NCBI GenBank assembly: GCA_034687125.1
Contig: JAQGBZ010000270.1
Location: 1-64,000 of the forward strand
Reading direction: 5' to 3'
Origin: Neelides folsomi
Taxonomy: Eukaryota > Arthropoda > Collembola > Neelipleona > Neelidae
Length of the DNA stretch: 64,000 nucleotides
The position numbers and the translations under genes were made by a program. The notes below the pieces were generated by a model, which searched no databases, had not been told where the DNA came from, and saw only the letters and a list, made by a program, of their open reading frames with translations. This document shows positions 36,271-51,200 of the stretch, piece after piece; the stretch's first letter is position 1, and every line of letters starts with the position of its first letter.

Positions 36271-39200
36271 CTGGTGTTCCACGGATTTAGATAGGAGGAC
36301 GGGAAGATGGGAGAACGTGACAATAAAAGGATTAATGGTCGGATGGGAGAAGTTAAAGGTGATTGCGGCAAAGCACGAACGAACATAAAAAATATAAAAA
36401 ATAAAGTAATAAATAAAAATTCCAAATAAGCAAACAAAAGAGAAAAAGAAGTTGCACGTGTGTTTTAGAGATGGTCATTCAGTTAGTACATATGATGTCA
36501 AAAGTTTTATTAGTTCTTACACTACTTGAAAGAAACGTAAAAAAGATGAAGAAGTAAAAGAACAATATTTCCTTCAAAGTTCCAAAAGTAAAAAAATACA
36601 TCAACTTTTAAAATGTTCTTAAGGGATTCGTGAAATGAAGATAAACTATCCTTCTGATGTAATTCTTAACTATTGAACTTATTGCATTGTAGATAATATA
36701 ACAATAAAAGTCTATAGTTTTGTAGGAACTACTCCCTGAAGAAAATAATGGTCAAAGCACTCGAAATAATTAAATTGAAAAATATACTCAGGCAGAATTT
36801 AAATTATCTGAGCTTCTATATATAATATAACCATTAAAATTTTAACTCCTCATTTAAGAGTTCTATTGTTCATTAGTATATTTGGATAACCAATTTAGGC
36901 CCAAATTTTGTAATTGGGAACATTCATCATTTGTAACTTGTTAATTAATATTCAAACGAGTTGTTTTATTTAACTCTGAAATATCGCTAACAGGAAGAGT
37001 CAGTGACTGTAATTAAATCAGATTTAGATGAAAAGTGAAAATGCATTCAGATCAATGCACACGAAGGAAAACAGAGCTAATTGATATGCCAGATGACGGA
37101 CCAATTCCGCTTCATGCCAAATCATTATAGGAACGTGATGCGATTTTAAGCATGTCTGGTTTTCATATGGCTACTATACTAAAATGACATTTAAATATTA
37201 GAACGCTACAAACCTTCAATTTGTAATATTTAGCTTAAACATTATAATAAATATTTATGAATTGTCCAATGCTAAATTGTATGAATGTCCTTGTATGTAA
37301 CATGTGTACTACATTACCTACATTAATAAATTCTTAATTGAATAACATTTCCAATTCTGAATAAATTAGTCTAAAATAATATTTCTAACGCTAACGAATA
37401 TGTAATTGATTAATTTCATAATTGCTAATATTGTACATCTAATATTATTATAATTCTATTATTATTTAATCGTATAAATGGCTATTTTGTATAGTAAGTC
37501 TTATGTAATAAATGTCAGCAGTAATTATAAACGTTTTAGATTAATTAAGATAACATTCATTAAATGAGAGAAAAGCTAAAATTTAATTTCATTCGAAGAG
37601 AAAGAAAAGGTGTACCTATTCCTTAACAAATGTTCTTCTTCTCCATCTGAATAGTCAACGTCAGGTTGTGGCGGTGCAGGAATTTGCTCCTTGACCAAAT
37701 CATTGCTAAATCCGCTGTCGTTGCTCGAATGGAGCGAGTCCGAAGCGCTGCCAGAAGCTGAGGAAGTCGTCGGGGGAATCATGCTGCTCCCAGACGGACT
37801 GTTCCCTGGCATGGCCATCTTTACCGGCTTCAATCGCTCCACAGCACTCAATTTATGATTAAGGGGCAATGACTCGGGCGTCCGATGGACGATCACATCT
37901 GCAGTGTTGAGCCGTGTGGGGTGGAACGACGGTTGGTGATTCATTGGACTGATCGGGTTTAGATTCCCATTCATCCCCAGTGGCGTCGGCAATGGCGGCG
38001 GGGCGGGGGAGGGAGACATCTTTGGCTGGTCTGACAGAGATTCAAGCTCTGTGTAGGCGACAGGGAACCAACCTGTCTTTTGAGTCCGGAGATTTTCGCC
38101 AAACTGCCATCCCTTATTTCGATCTCCTAATGGAAAAAGAAAATTCATGGAGATAAAAGGATTTCTCACTTTACGCGTCTGATCAATTCCTCTACAACTC
38201 CATTTTTTAAACATTTAATATCACCATTTGGTTCTTATCATAAAATATACCAAAATCGAATTCTACTTTAGATACGATGTATCATAAAATCTTGTAACGA
38301 TTAACGGTATATTTTGATATGATATGTAATATGTATAGTATAGAAAATACTTATATTACCAAAATCAAAAATTTTACTATTTTAGGTTAACAAATTTTTA
38401 TCAGACCATTTGAACACCTGTATTATTACAAAATATAATGAAAAAAGTAATTATTAATTGATAAAATTAATTTTAGTTCGAATTTAAAGTAATATTATAT
38501 TTTTATAGGTAAGTTGGCTTAAATTAAAGGTGCATGAAATGAAATTATATTTAATAAAATTGAATGTTTAAGGATTGTAAAATTTAGTATGTATCCGATA
38601 TGATTATGTTCATTCCATTTAATCCAATATAATTCCGTATAATGAGTTTGCATAAATTACCAATGAGAGCAATTGGATCGTTTTCCAAGAAGCTTAATTG
38701 GTTTTCTCCACTTGAGAGATATGCATAGAGGGCTTTTCCATATCCAATACTTGCAGCTTCGCTGGCCACAGCAAGTGATTTGGGTCGGACTGCTTGTCCT
38801 TGCAATTCTGAAGGCATTTCGGGAGCTTTTCCATTCGGTGTAGAAATTCGCTCGTTGGCCATTCCTTCACCGTTGCTGCAACTCATCAAATTAAGGTCCG
38901 ACTTGGCCCTGCTTATCGAAGCTCCAGAGCTAATTGGCAAATCAGCCTGTTGGCAATTGATAATTTCTGATGCATCCATCGACTTGGTTTTCCGAAGCTG
39001 GGAAGAAATTGAAACTGTGTCATCTGCAGGTCGTCTTGGACTGCAGTAAATACAATCTTCGTCGATTTCTGTACATCCTTGCTACTCAAAAAATAAAAAT
39101 TTTTTGCTAAAAATTTTATATTAATTATCATTATTATATATGTTGGTGCATTTATTGTGTAATTATTTTACAATAATTATTATGTAATTATTTTTGTAGT

Positions 39201-42200
39201 CTTTTTTGCACACAAATTCTTACCTCCATTTTCTTCAGCAAGGCAAGAGAGTTGTTCATATTCTCTGGGAGTGTTTCCCTACTTTTTGCCACTTTCATCC
39301 AATTTTCAAGTTTTGAATTGAGAAGAGAATTTCCTTTTGAGTAGAATGCCAAGTAGTGTTTAGCAAGTGACGTCTGTCTTTCTAAAATGAATCCATACCG
39401 CCGTCGTTCTTGCGTAAGAGCCTGGAATCAGATATGGTTAATTAAACATGAATTTATTTCATGTTTCAACAATCCAAACGCATGAGTTTTATAAATATAA
39501 AATATTTACATAAATAACTTACATCTCTCATTGATTTCTCACAAAATCCTTCCAATTTCGCTTTCTCTTCTTCGAGATTTTGCATCACCTGAAATAAAAT
39601 CCATATAATCAATGATACATAATATATTAAAAATCTATGGTATTGTATTGTAGAGAATTGTTCACAAATTCAAGCACACAAGTTTGTTATCTAACCATAA
39701 CTGAAAATATTTTAAAAGTAATGATAATATTTAAATATAACAAAAAGTAATTGGGTGGCATTAAAATACCCATGTACATACTTATTTAATTTAGGATACA
39801 CAAAATAAAAAATGGGGCTAAGACCATAATAAAATTGAGCGAGTTCGGAACAGTTGATCTTCAAAAGTTCAAAACATTAAAAAGGCTTTCTTTACAGTGA
39901 ATAAATTCTTTTAAAGCATGAATAAATAAAAGATCACCGTTAAGCTTCGAATCAAAGGATTGAAAAGAAGTTCAGTGGAACAAGAAACGATATCGTGTTT
40001 GACTTTAAATTTATTGAGCTTTACTTTACTACAACAGTCTTTGATCTTAAATACATTGAGTTTATTATTATTACCTACAAGACAATTCATTTAACTTTAA
40101 CCCAAGTTCTGTTATATAATCCTAAATGTAAGTAATACAATTAAACTAAACATATATGTAAAATACAATACTCGTATATCAATGTTATGTTCCAAATGAA
40201 TCTATTTTACCGGTACACTGTATATATTCTGTACATACTGTGCATAGGTGTTCTGTACATATTCTGTATATATTCATGTTCTGTACATTTTCTCGGATCT
40301 CATCTCAACCGTAAAAAGACACCCATGGGAGGCAAAGGAAGTGAATGGAACATTACGAGGATTCTTCTTAACGCTGTCATTATCTTCTGTTTTATCTTCA
40401 AGTTTAATTTACTCAATCTCCCCAGTCTTAATTGCCCGAAGACCATTAGGAGAGGGATAATTAATTATTCTCACTTGCCTATCTTTAGAAAACAATCAAG
40501 TTTTCAGAAAGTTCATTCAGAAAAATCCTATAGACCATGTAATATCAAACTCCACTAAACACCTCATATTGAGACTAACAAACTATTGTGATCTAGTTGT
40601 TACTTATAGTAAAATGGCTTTACTATCACGTATTGGCATTACATAGCTTTTGTTGTTATTGTTGCTTTTGTTTAAACTTTACCTTGATTTCCTTCCCGAG
40701 TGCGTTGGTTGAGTTATTGCTCTTTTTAGACTTTTTCTTCATTTTCTTGGCACTTGAGGCAGCCTTGTTAAAGCTCTCGATCCGTTGTTTGTGACACATG
40801 AGAAACTTTTTCTGCTCGCTCTGAAATATTACAAAATATGAACATTCGTTAGGATAATCAATTCCTACACTTTTTCACCTCTCTTCAAACAACGTGATTC
40901 GTTAGATTAATAGAGGTTACAATTTTGAGCGTTGTTGTATTTGACTCATCATCTCATCCCAATTATTTAACGAACAAGGTTTTACTAAATGACCATCTGA
41001 ATGCCTTATTAGCAAATTGTTATTGTTTACAATAAAGGAATAATACTCATTTGGTAATTAATGGCATTACAGGTATTGTACAACAATTTTAAGTTAAAGA
41101 ATACCTAAAATCATTTAAAACAATTGATCGTTATTCTTTAAATTGTGTAAAGTAAAAGTATTCGCAAACTCACATTTAATGACAACCTTCATACATATTG
41201 TAAATACACCTGTATCTTTATGAAAGAATGTTTCAATAAAATATTTCAGATATGCAATTTTAGTCGAGTATATTAAGTACAGTATTATCTGATATACGCA
41301 ATTGTATCTTACTACAAATATATATTTCATTTTAAGAATTTTTATGCTATAATAAAAATAAGCATATATCGATACAAATGATGTAATTTCATTTAAAAAT
41401 GATTTTGTAATGCAGTCCATAACATTAACCAAAACGAACATGTTGGCGTCGATTTCAAAGAGTTTCTTATCGGACCACTAATTTGTATTTATTCAATGTA
41501 ATGAAGCTCAATGAGTCCCAACCCATCATTTTGATTTGAATAGTCAATAAACATTTAATACATTTATTTAGTACAATGAGAACACTTGAACGCTTTCACT
41601 TTTCTTTTTCACGACTCAACACTTTGAAAAACTATTGGGTAAAATTGTAAATGAAATCTTATAAATTAAATGATGGCAATGAGGGATACTCCCTGTTTAA
41701 TGGCTCGCTGTGAAATTTATTTGATCCTCATATGAATAACTAACTAACAATAATTACCTTCATATTTATTTATTATACAATATGCAATATATCTGTAAAT
41801 ACACTGTATACAGTATCTGTATGAAAGATGATATGAATAATAATATAAATGCACGTATTAAAATGAAGGAGAATAAAGAATAACTGCGGGCGTAATTTCA
41901 TAGAATTATTTAGCCCTCATCCAAAATGAATGTTTCTCTCTCAGGGTGGAAGGAAATCTTTTGAACTTTAGGATTTTGATCCTCGGAAATACTTTTTAAT
42001 AAAAGTTGGGGGAGAGTGTGGAAGATTTATTGAGATTGAAAAGGTTGGGGCCTCATTCCCATGTTCCCATAGGGTCGCCATTTGACTTGAGCTGATTCCC
42101 CTTCAAGACACGCAAGGAAACCGCAACTTCTTGACATTCAAAAACTTCAAGATTCGAAATTGGGAATCTGAGTCTTTATGAACCCCAGGTCGATCTATTT

Positions 42201-45200
42201 AATCTTTTTTAGGTGTCTGCTTGGTTGAAATTGATTCTCTGTAAGTGCTTCCAGATTCACTTTAAATTGCTTATTTTACGACTCAAATGAAAAAAAGTTG
42301 TACAGGAGATGCTACAGATATGTACTATAGACTATGTACTATACATACTACAGTGTAGTACTATAATGAAATGTACGGGAAGATTGCAATACATATTACT
42401 ATTACCTATACATAAAAATTTTTTTTTGCATACGTTTAAATGTGTATCTGCAACATATTATATTTATACATTCTGAGAATCAATTTAGAATTTAGATTAA
42501 TTTTGATCAAAGAGCTTGGCTGTAAAAGCGCATCGTGGAAATGGAACAAGATGGTTTTAAAAGTGCAGCCGCGGTTAATGCACGCTTGCATAAAATGATC
42601 TGATGTGAACGGTGGTAATTCTACTTTACTTTTTTGGCACACTCACAAGTATTATAAGTTGAAGCTGTTGAAGCGCTTTCAATTGCTTTTAATGTATTTG
42701 AAGTATTTGCAAACTAGGTAGACACTCAATTGTACAAGTCCATTATGGGTTAGAGAAACATTGTAAAAGTTGATTTTTTGCTCTTTGTGGAAAAATTATG
42801 TTCCTTTCCATTACCCTTTGAATCATTGGCATTAAATAAAAAATGTAGAGTAAAAATGCATTTTACAGATATGTAGCTGTTTATTGTACCATTTAGATCA
42901 ACAGATAAGTAACAGATAGACTCTCGATACACCTCGCATTAGTAAAGACAACGAGAACCAATTTAATCATCTGGGCTATTAATGTTTCTTCATCTCGTCG
43001 TCAGGTTGATGGATTGGCGTGAATATTTGGAAGCCAAAAGGCCATTATCTAATTTCCAAACTCTCACTTTTGTTTATTAATTTGCATGAATGACAATGAT
43101 AAATTGCTGAATCTATATCTATTATCTGGATATTTCTGCATCTAACTTTAAGTATATTAAAGAGGAGAAACTCTCAATGGAATCGTTTCTTAATTATCAA
43201 AGTTATCTATTTCTTGGCTCATATAATAATTTGTATTAAATTTGTCCAACTCTCATAACACTCATACTATTCAGTAATTATCTTTATGTGATACATAACA
43301 ATAGAATATTTATACAAATCTCACATTTAATAATGAAATGAATAAAAATGCACAATTACAATTTTTCATTGTTTGGGTCATACCAATAACAAAATATAAT
43401 CTCTTTTATCATTTGTAAAATGATCAATTTGTATAAAATTCTATCTACGTGAAGAGATTAAGATTTATATAATTAGCATAAGATTTAAAAAATATGGCAA
43501 TGCTTCGTATATGAAGAATATAGAATGTTCAAGAAGAGAAAATTATAGTCATATCATATATGAGCTGACAAGAATTCGCTATTTGGTGGCTGCATGGACA
43601 CGTCGAAGACGAAATCCGGATTGACTTGACAAATGTGGACATTTGAACACGAAGGGTGCGCATGGGGGAAGACAAAGTGGGAAGTTGAGTTCATCCCAAT
43701 GGACCTCCATTCACCCACTCAAATTCACGACCATGCGATCACGTACACAGAATTGGAATAACAGGAAAAGGTGAAATATTGAGTTAAACTTATTTCACTC
43801 TGTCACCCTCCCTCTCCATCTCTCAATGTCTCGATCTCTCGATGTCTCAAAGTAAATGGGATTTGATCAAAATTAGCGTGAACTCTCTTCAACTTCTTCC
43901 TCCTTCTGTCACGGAGAATTACGGAAGTGGCGGACCGAGAAAAGGCCATGTCTTTCACATATGATCACATTGAGTGGAAACAATGAGGAGTTACATACTC
44001 AATTCTTTACAATTCATTTACCTCAGTTTGGTCTTTTAACCAATTGTATTTGCTTGAATGTTAAGAATGTTGTTAAGTAAAAAAGAACTGTAATCATTGC
44101 ATGACCATTCCAATTTAAAGTCTTTATATTGTCACAAGTCTCACAAGATCAATTTAAGTTAAGCAATATTTAAAACTAGTTTTTGCCTTTTCAAATTTAT
44201 TGAACCTTAAAAACAATAAAGATTGGCATAATAAAAAATAATCTTGAAAGTGCATACACGTGCAAGTGTGTTCTTCGAAGAAAATTGAGGGTTGCAAATT
44301 TTAAAAGGATTTCGGTCTTAAAAATCAATAAGTCATTCATTAAATAGAAAAAAATTTAATTAATTAAATATACCATGTACTACTTTTATTAGTTTTCTTT
44401 AATCACCAATTCTGAAACCTCCTATATTTTATTAAATTGCTGAACTCAAGTAGACTTGAATAAGTTTCTAAAGTTTACAACCATCAAGAATTTAAACAGG
44501 TGTAAATGTATAAAGTCGGCGAGCTTTCTAAACCTTAATGTAAACACGAAAATGAAAGATTTTTTATTATATGAATTTTAAATTTTAATTCCTAATGGTT
44601 TTTACGACAGCATAAAGTATTGATCAAGTCATACTATTGACGTATTCTTGAAGGTATAATACAGATAGGTTTACATTGATGAGTAAATTGATTCGAGTCT
44701 AAATGAGCAAATAAACCCGGATTGCACAAGTCAATAAAAAGAGAAGCTAAAATAAAAAGAGAAGATTGAAATGAATTTTTCTGTAATCTGCAAGGTAAGC
44801 CTCGCCTCAAAGCCCTCCGGTAAATAAATACATTTATTTATGCATTTCTCTGCAAGGGACTGAAAGAGACAGCGTTCAGTCATAAACCAAATTGATATCT
44901 TTATTATTGCTTCTCAATCACGATGATCATTACAGGGAGTTTCTTTATTGGGAGCTTGCCTTATTTAACAAATCATTGAGACAGCGTGGATTCATCACAG
45001 TAAATCAAGGCAATTGCGAGATTTGCGAAAGGCCCAAAGGGGATCACCGGGGTCTCACAGGTTATAAACATCAAAAGACTCCTGTCATTCAAAATATTCT
45101 CCCTCTCGTCAACTCACAAATCCTTATAAAGATCCAAACGACTTGCAAGATTGATAGATAAAATTTATGAATTTGCCATTATACCAATATAATATTATAT

Positions 45201-48200
45201 TGGTACTATATGTATATTTATGTATTTAAGAATATCGTTATATTCTGCATACTAACCGCTAATATGCGCGTCTTTTGCCAAGTCAGGATCCAAATATGAT
45301 TAAAGGTATATGAATATAAAAAAGTCCATTTAATGACAAACTGCCCAGGCGACTTCTTATTTATTCGATGAATGAGAAGAATAAAAATATTCTACTGGCG
45401 AAAAATGCATATTATTATGTATAAGTACAGATGTATGGTATGTATGTATGGTATACAGGTATGTTGTATGTATTTGTATGTAGGTATAAAATATTAAAAG
45501 TTCCTTCAAAGATCATTGCACTCATGTCGTAACTCTATTAACCATTATTAATAATATTCGCAGAGATTTGGAATTTTAATCAGTTGTTTTTAATGTATTC
45601 TCACACACATATTAACAAAGGAGGAGTGAAGAGAATTCCTAAATGCAAGTCTCAATGCATTTGTTCTTATCCCTATCGACCTCATCGTTTTTCTGCATTC
45701 CATTAAAAATGCCTCGCCCCCTTCGTCTGGTTAAATCACACTCAACATTTTTCTCAACTCTCACTCACATTCATATTCGCATTCATTTTCACATTAACAA
45801 GTGAACATTCTTAGGTTGTTTGATCATATTGAGTAATCCTTCATTGTGAATAAAAATATGAACAAGTATTTGTATGTAAAAACATAAGAACATTCGAATG
45901 CATAACATAAAAGGATTTATCTCCGTTTCAAATTATGTTCAAGAATCCTTTATGAGATTTCCGTACGGGTAGAGGAATCTCGAGTGTTGAGGAATTTTGA
46001 ACTAAAACCTTGTTGAGTCAAATCACCTGATAAACCATAAGAAATGAGCTTCTTTAATTTATGATTCAAAAGGGCCGTAAAGGTTCATAGGAAATCTTTT
46101 CCTTGTTATTTCTCCACACCACGGGATGAGATTTTGAGTAAAATATGTGAGTTTAAATTTGGGATGGGTAGGGATATGAAAGTAGGGATAGGTACAGATC
46201 TTAAAGGTAGGTGTAGGATCATGTTTGTATTACCTGGATGACTCTTGTATCCTTCTCCAAATTAGTTTCCAACGGGACGAGGAAGTCGACATAGAAGGCT
46301 TTCAACTGTAAAAAGAAAGACAAGTAAGTTTGGGCAACTCAGGGAGCGGCGGTAAATGTTTCCATAAAACGACTTTGGATTTTAAAATTCCTCTTCCTTC
46401 TTTCCGTACGGAATTAATGGAGAATTAGATTTTCATTATAAAAAGGAACTTTGACTTGGGTCATTACATAAATAAGAAAGAGAGGGATAATGCAAATGGT
46501 ATTAAAAAGGGCTCTCTGGGGTTCGCGGAGCTTAAAACAAAAATTACTACGAGGACTTTTCGCCTGATTAGAAAGTGGGCCTATAAACTATGGGCCATTT
46601 TAAAGGCAAGTTTTTATGAACAATTTTATTACTTGCACTTTTGCATTTAAATGGAAATTGAGTCAATTATTTGTATTAGTTAAGATAATATTATGTTAAA
46701 TCTAATATGTGATTATAAGATCAACTTACGGTATTCAATTGTTGAGCATGTATATCTTTAAAAACTTCTGTGATTTGCATAAGGGAAGAACCTGAAAATT
46801 TAGAAAATAATTTTATTATAGCATACATACACGATTTTATAATTAATTACTTATTTAATTAAGTGTGTAGTTAATTTATCAAACTACGGATAATTTAAAA
46901 CCATTTCCGTTTAATCACACTTGACATTAAACGATTTTTTTATCTATTGACATAAACATTAACATTTACATTAACAATTAATTAAGGAAAAACTTGCTGT
47001 GCATTTTAATTCCTTTATAAAGTCATCAGTGTCATCAGGATTTGAGTAACTTTTGTATAAAATCGCATTGTGTTTGATGATCTGTGCAAATGCATTGCTT
47101 TCTGTAATCAGAAAACAAATTAAAGAGAACTGCACGTTTTGAAAGAGAAAGTAATAAATGAAAAAAATTCCAATTCATTTTGTGGTAAAATAAAATAAAA
47201 TTTGAGTCAAATTAAATAAAATTGGAAATGAGAAAAATGTGTAATAATTCCCTTTCATCTCGTATTCATTTCATTGTAAGTACAAAGGACAAAGGGTCTT
47301 TTCATTGCGTCATATATGAAATCTAACTGAGAGTAAAATCAGTTCGCTTATGGAAATTCTCAGACCATTAGAAGAGATGAGTTGGAAAGGAATAAAACGG
47401 CACAGATGAAACATTCTCTTTGAAGTCGTTTTCAAATGATGATGAGGGTATTATTATTATGATTCTATTTCTCAACTCAATTCACATTTTTTGCATTCGA
47501 CAATGAAAAGTCCAAAAGGAATCTCCTACAGCGCACCTTAAAGAAAATTTTTATAATCTTCATATTTGTGCAAAAAAAGTTCACATGATTTTTGAATTAA
47601 AGAATTACAAAGCGAATTTACAAAACTTCAATTTTACTTCCTAATTTTTTAATTCTTCATCAGCTTAAAGTCGTAAATATTAATTCATAAACATCTTTAT
47701 GAATTAATCTACCTTTTATGAATAATTAAATTACAGAACGATTTTGTTACTTTTCATTTTTATTCGCAGATTCATCAGATTCACAATTATTAGCGCAATT
47801 TTTTCAAATAATTATGAATATAACTATTTTGCTTTAATGCTTTAACAAATCCAATAAAAAATACAAATCATGTCATCAATTCATAATTGCAATTTCTAAA
47901 ATAAATATCACGCTTCACCAAATGTCTTTTACTGATGGTGAACCAAAAATGAAAAAAGATTAAATATCTTAAAAATAACATTAATAAGTTAATGACAATT
48001 GTAATGGCGTAAATATGATATTTACTCAATGTATTAACCAAATCCCCTGTGGCAATAAACTTTGTTGGAGACATTAAGTATGATTATATTGATTTTGTTA
48101 CTGTTAAAGTTAATCACTGTCGCAATGATCCCTGCTGAGTTACGAAGATTGAGAGGCCAAATTACAACCACCAAAATACCATGGGCAATTCTTTGTATCA

Positions 48201-51200
48201 TTTCTGGGTCATCTTAAAACATTCTTCCAATCAATTCCAATAACTATCACTGACCCTGTTTGTAAAGATTATAATGATCAAATTGATGCACGTAGGTTGG
48301 TCCCGGATTAATAACAAAATAACAACCATTGCAAATGACATTGTCATGCATAAACAACCAAATTAATCCTTGCTTCAAAAATCACGTCATTCAAAGAATG
48401 AGTTTAATCTTCAGAGTCAAATGTGTCAATGGGTTTTCTATTTTTTAGCTAATAGCGCAAGGTTCAATTGGCTTTAACTTTAACATTAACACGTTCAAAA
48501 TTACAGATATTTAAATATTAACATGTGATATTCACATATACAGGTGTGTAGGTGTGTACATACATACAGTGTGCAGAGTGTACACTTATACCAATAAATA
48601 ATAATATATAATTTCTCTTCACACTCATAAATTGAAAAATGAAATTTTAACATGGTTAATATTCAATGATTGCCTTGTAATGATTTGTATTTGTGACAAT
48701 GATGGTCAAATGGGCAGCCTATAATTATTGTAACTTATTCTTATCGTTCTTGTACGCAAGTGGTGTCAAATTGATAGAAAGCGTTATTCCTGTTCTCTTC
48801 ATTGTTCTTACCGAGTTAGATAAAGGAAGAAAGCCAATCGACCTCTTTTGCCAAAAAAGTGGCTCAGGCCGAGTTGGCGAATAATTTATTACGCATGATT
48901 CATTAACATTAAAAGAAAGATTAAATCTTCCAAACAAAATTGTCATTCAATGAATTGTCGCATCTTAAATAAAGAACGATAATTATCATTCTGTTAAAAA
49001 TTGAATCTCATTGTGAGTAAAAGTAGAATAGGCTTTTCGTTTCTGTTTATTATTTTGATTTTTAAGCCTGGTGAAATGCAAAGCTACTAATGAATTTTTT
49101 ATCAAAATATTGACAATTATAAATATTTATTTAAATTTTATATGGATATTTTGTTATTAAATATATTGTAAATATAATTAATATTTTGTTAATACAGATA
49201 ACTACTCTAATATAAATTTACTATATTTACTAGTAAATGTTGAATGGGAAATGGAACGTGTTGACAAAATCAGCCCAGAGCAATTAAGTCGTGGTTTCTT
49301 TCTTAATTAGTTTTCTTCAAACCTAAATGAACCTCTTACAAGCAAAACATGAATTTCCTCAACGTTGAGATTTAGGAAGTTTCCTTATCTTTTTATCACA
49401 CTTTATGTCAACAACAATGAAGTTTGTAAAATCCATTCCACCAAAACTTGTCCATTTCCCAACTTCATTAATGAATGAACAAAATTATCTATCGAGGGAT
49501 GTAAACCTTAATTACTTAATTACGCTATCTCTTTCTAAACCTTTTCCCTGATTAATTTTTAAAATCCCTCAATTCCAATGAAATGCGTAAACTAACGACA
49601 ACGACCACCAAATATGAGAAGCCTCCTTAATTTTCTACAGAATACATTATTTATGCAAAAACCTTTTAATTTCCATTTGAACTTCCTTTTAAGAAAATTC
49701 CCACACGATTATTGAAATTATTACACAAATATTATAACTTTGATTAATACAATAGGAAAATAAAGTTACTACTTATAATAATAATAAATAATATTTTTGA
49801 TTGTTCTTTTTGTATAATTGCTCCAATTCCAAGTTCAATAACCCATTCAAGTACATCCTTATATTATATATAAAATATAGGAATATATTTAATAGATACA
49901 TTTTGATTATTTTTGATTCACTCAACAATTTTGTACACAAGCTTGTTTGGAACAATATAAAATATTTACATACTTTTAATTTTACAACATCATTTATAAC
50001 AAAGGTGTGTTTGTCTGAATGTCTAAAATGTAGTTATATTATTTACTACATAAAAGGACTGGTACTTTCTAGTCCTAAGTAATCCCAAGTACTTTTTTGC
50101 ACTCACTCGACAGTCAATTATACAATTATCCTATATGTATGCTCGCATTGGCCGTAAGTGAAGCGAACATCCTCATTCATAACAATTGATGGTGTAAACA
50201 ATGGAGGAGAAGAGCAGAAAGTGAGGAGACTTGTAGAGAGTTGCCTGACTTGGATTCGCATCAGAACTGCGTATAAGGACGGTGAGACAATTCCACACAT
50301 CTTTTTATCGTTTCAATCAACATGAACTCATTCCAATGTGCGGAGTGGTGAGGAAGAGAAAAGAAGCAGGTCGTCTCTCTTCCGATCAAATCAAGCTTGT
50401 AAAATGAACTCAGGTATGGAAAGGAAATGCGACTTTTCTATAATTCGCTATTTCCGTATCCGTATCCGCGTTTATTTGCTTTTATTATGTTCAAAATTAC
50501 AAATCTTTTCCATTTGAGTCTTTTTTATGTAGAACGTGCTTCTAAATTAATATGGAAAAAATGGAAATATTTCTAGTTTTGTATTTAAATTGGTTACAAA
50601 TTGAATATATAAGAACTGTATAAGAATTTAGGTATAAGAACTATAATAATTTATGTATAAGAATTGTATAAGAATTTATGTATAACTGTATTGTTAGCTG
50701 ATTGTCTCGTTATAAAAAATAGTAATTTGACTTATCTATAAAACTTTAACAAGCATTTGAACTTAAATATACCCCATAAAATTATATTTAGCTTTCTATA
50801 ATATGAAATCGCTTAATCATAATAAATATTTGTACATGAAGAAGCGTAAAATATTTTAATTACAGATATGATGTTTTACCGTGTAATAAGAAATGATTAA
50901 AAAGTACAAGGGTATGAGTTCCACTGTATGGATTTAATCACGACTCATTTTTATTGAGAAAGTGTCTCTGTGAATGCGGATGAGATTAAAAATGACCCCA
51001 ATTTAAATATATAAATATGGTGGTTCGGTTTGATAGAATATTAACATACTTTTTTTTATAAGAAATCAAGACCAACATATGAACCATACTGTACTAATTA
51101 TAAGTCCTGCTTATACCATATGCATTTATTATTATATTCTTATATCTGTATTTAAAGTATGTGGTTATGGACATTAGACACCATTAGAGGTGATAATAAG

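Noticed and set aside
46456-46650. 64-codon plus-strand open stretch in an IRSp53 intron
   Set aside because: It has a short basic translation without a domain, no splice support and ordinary base composition.
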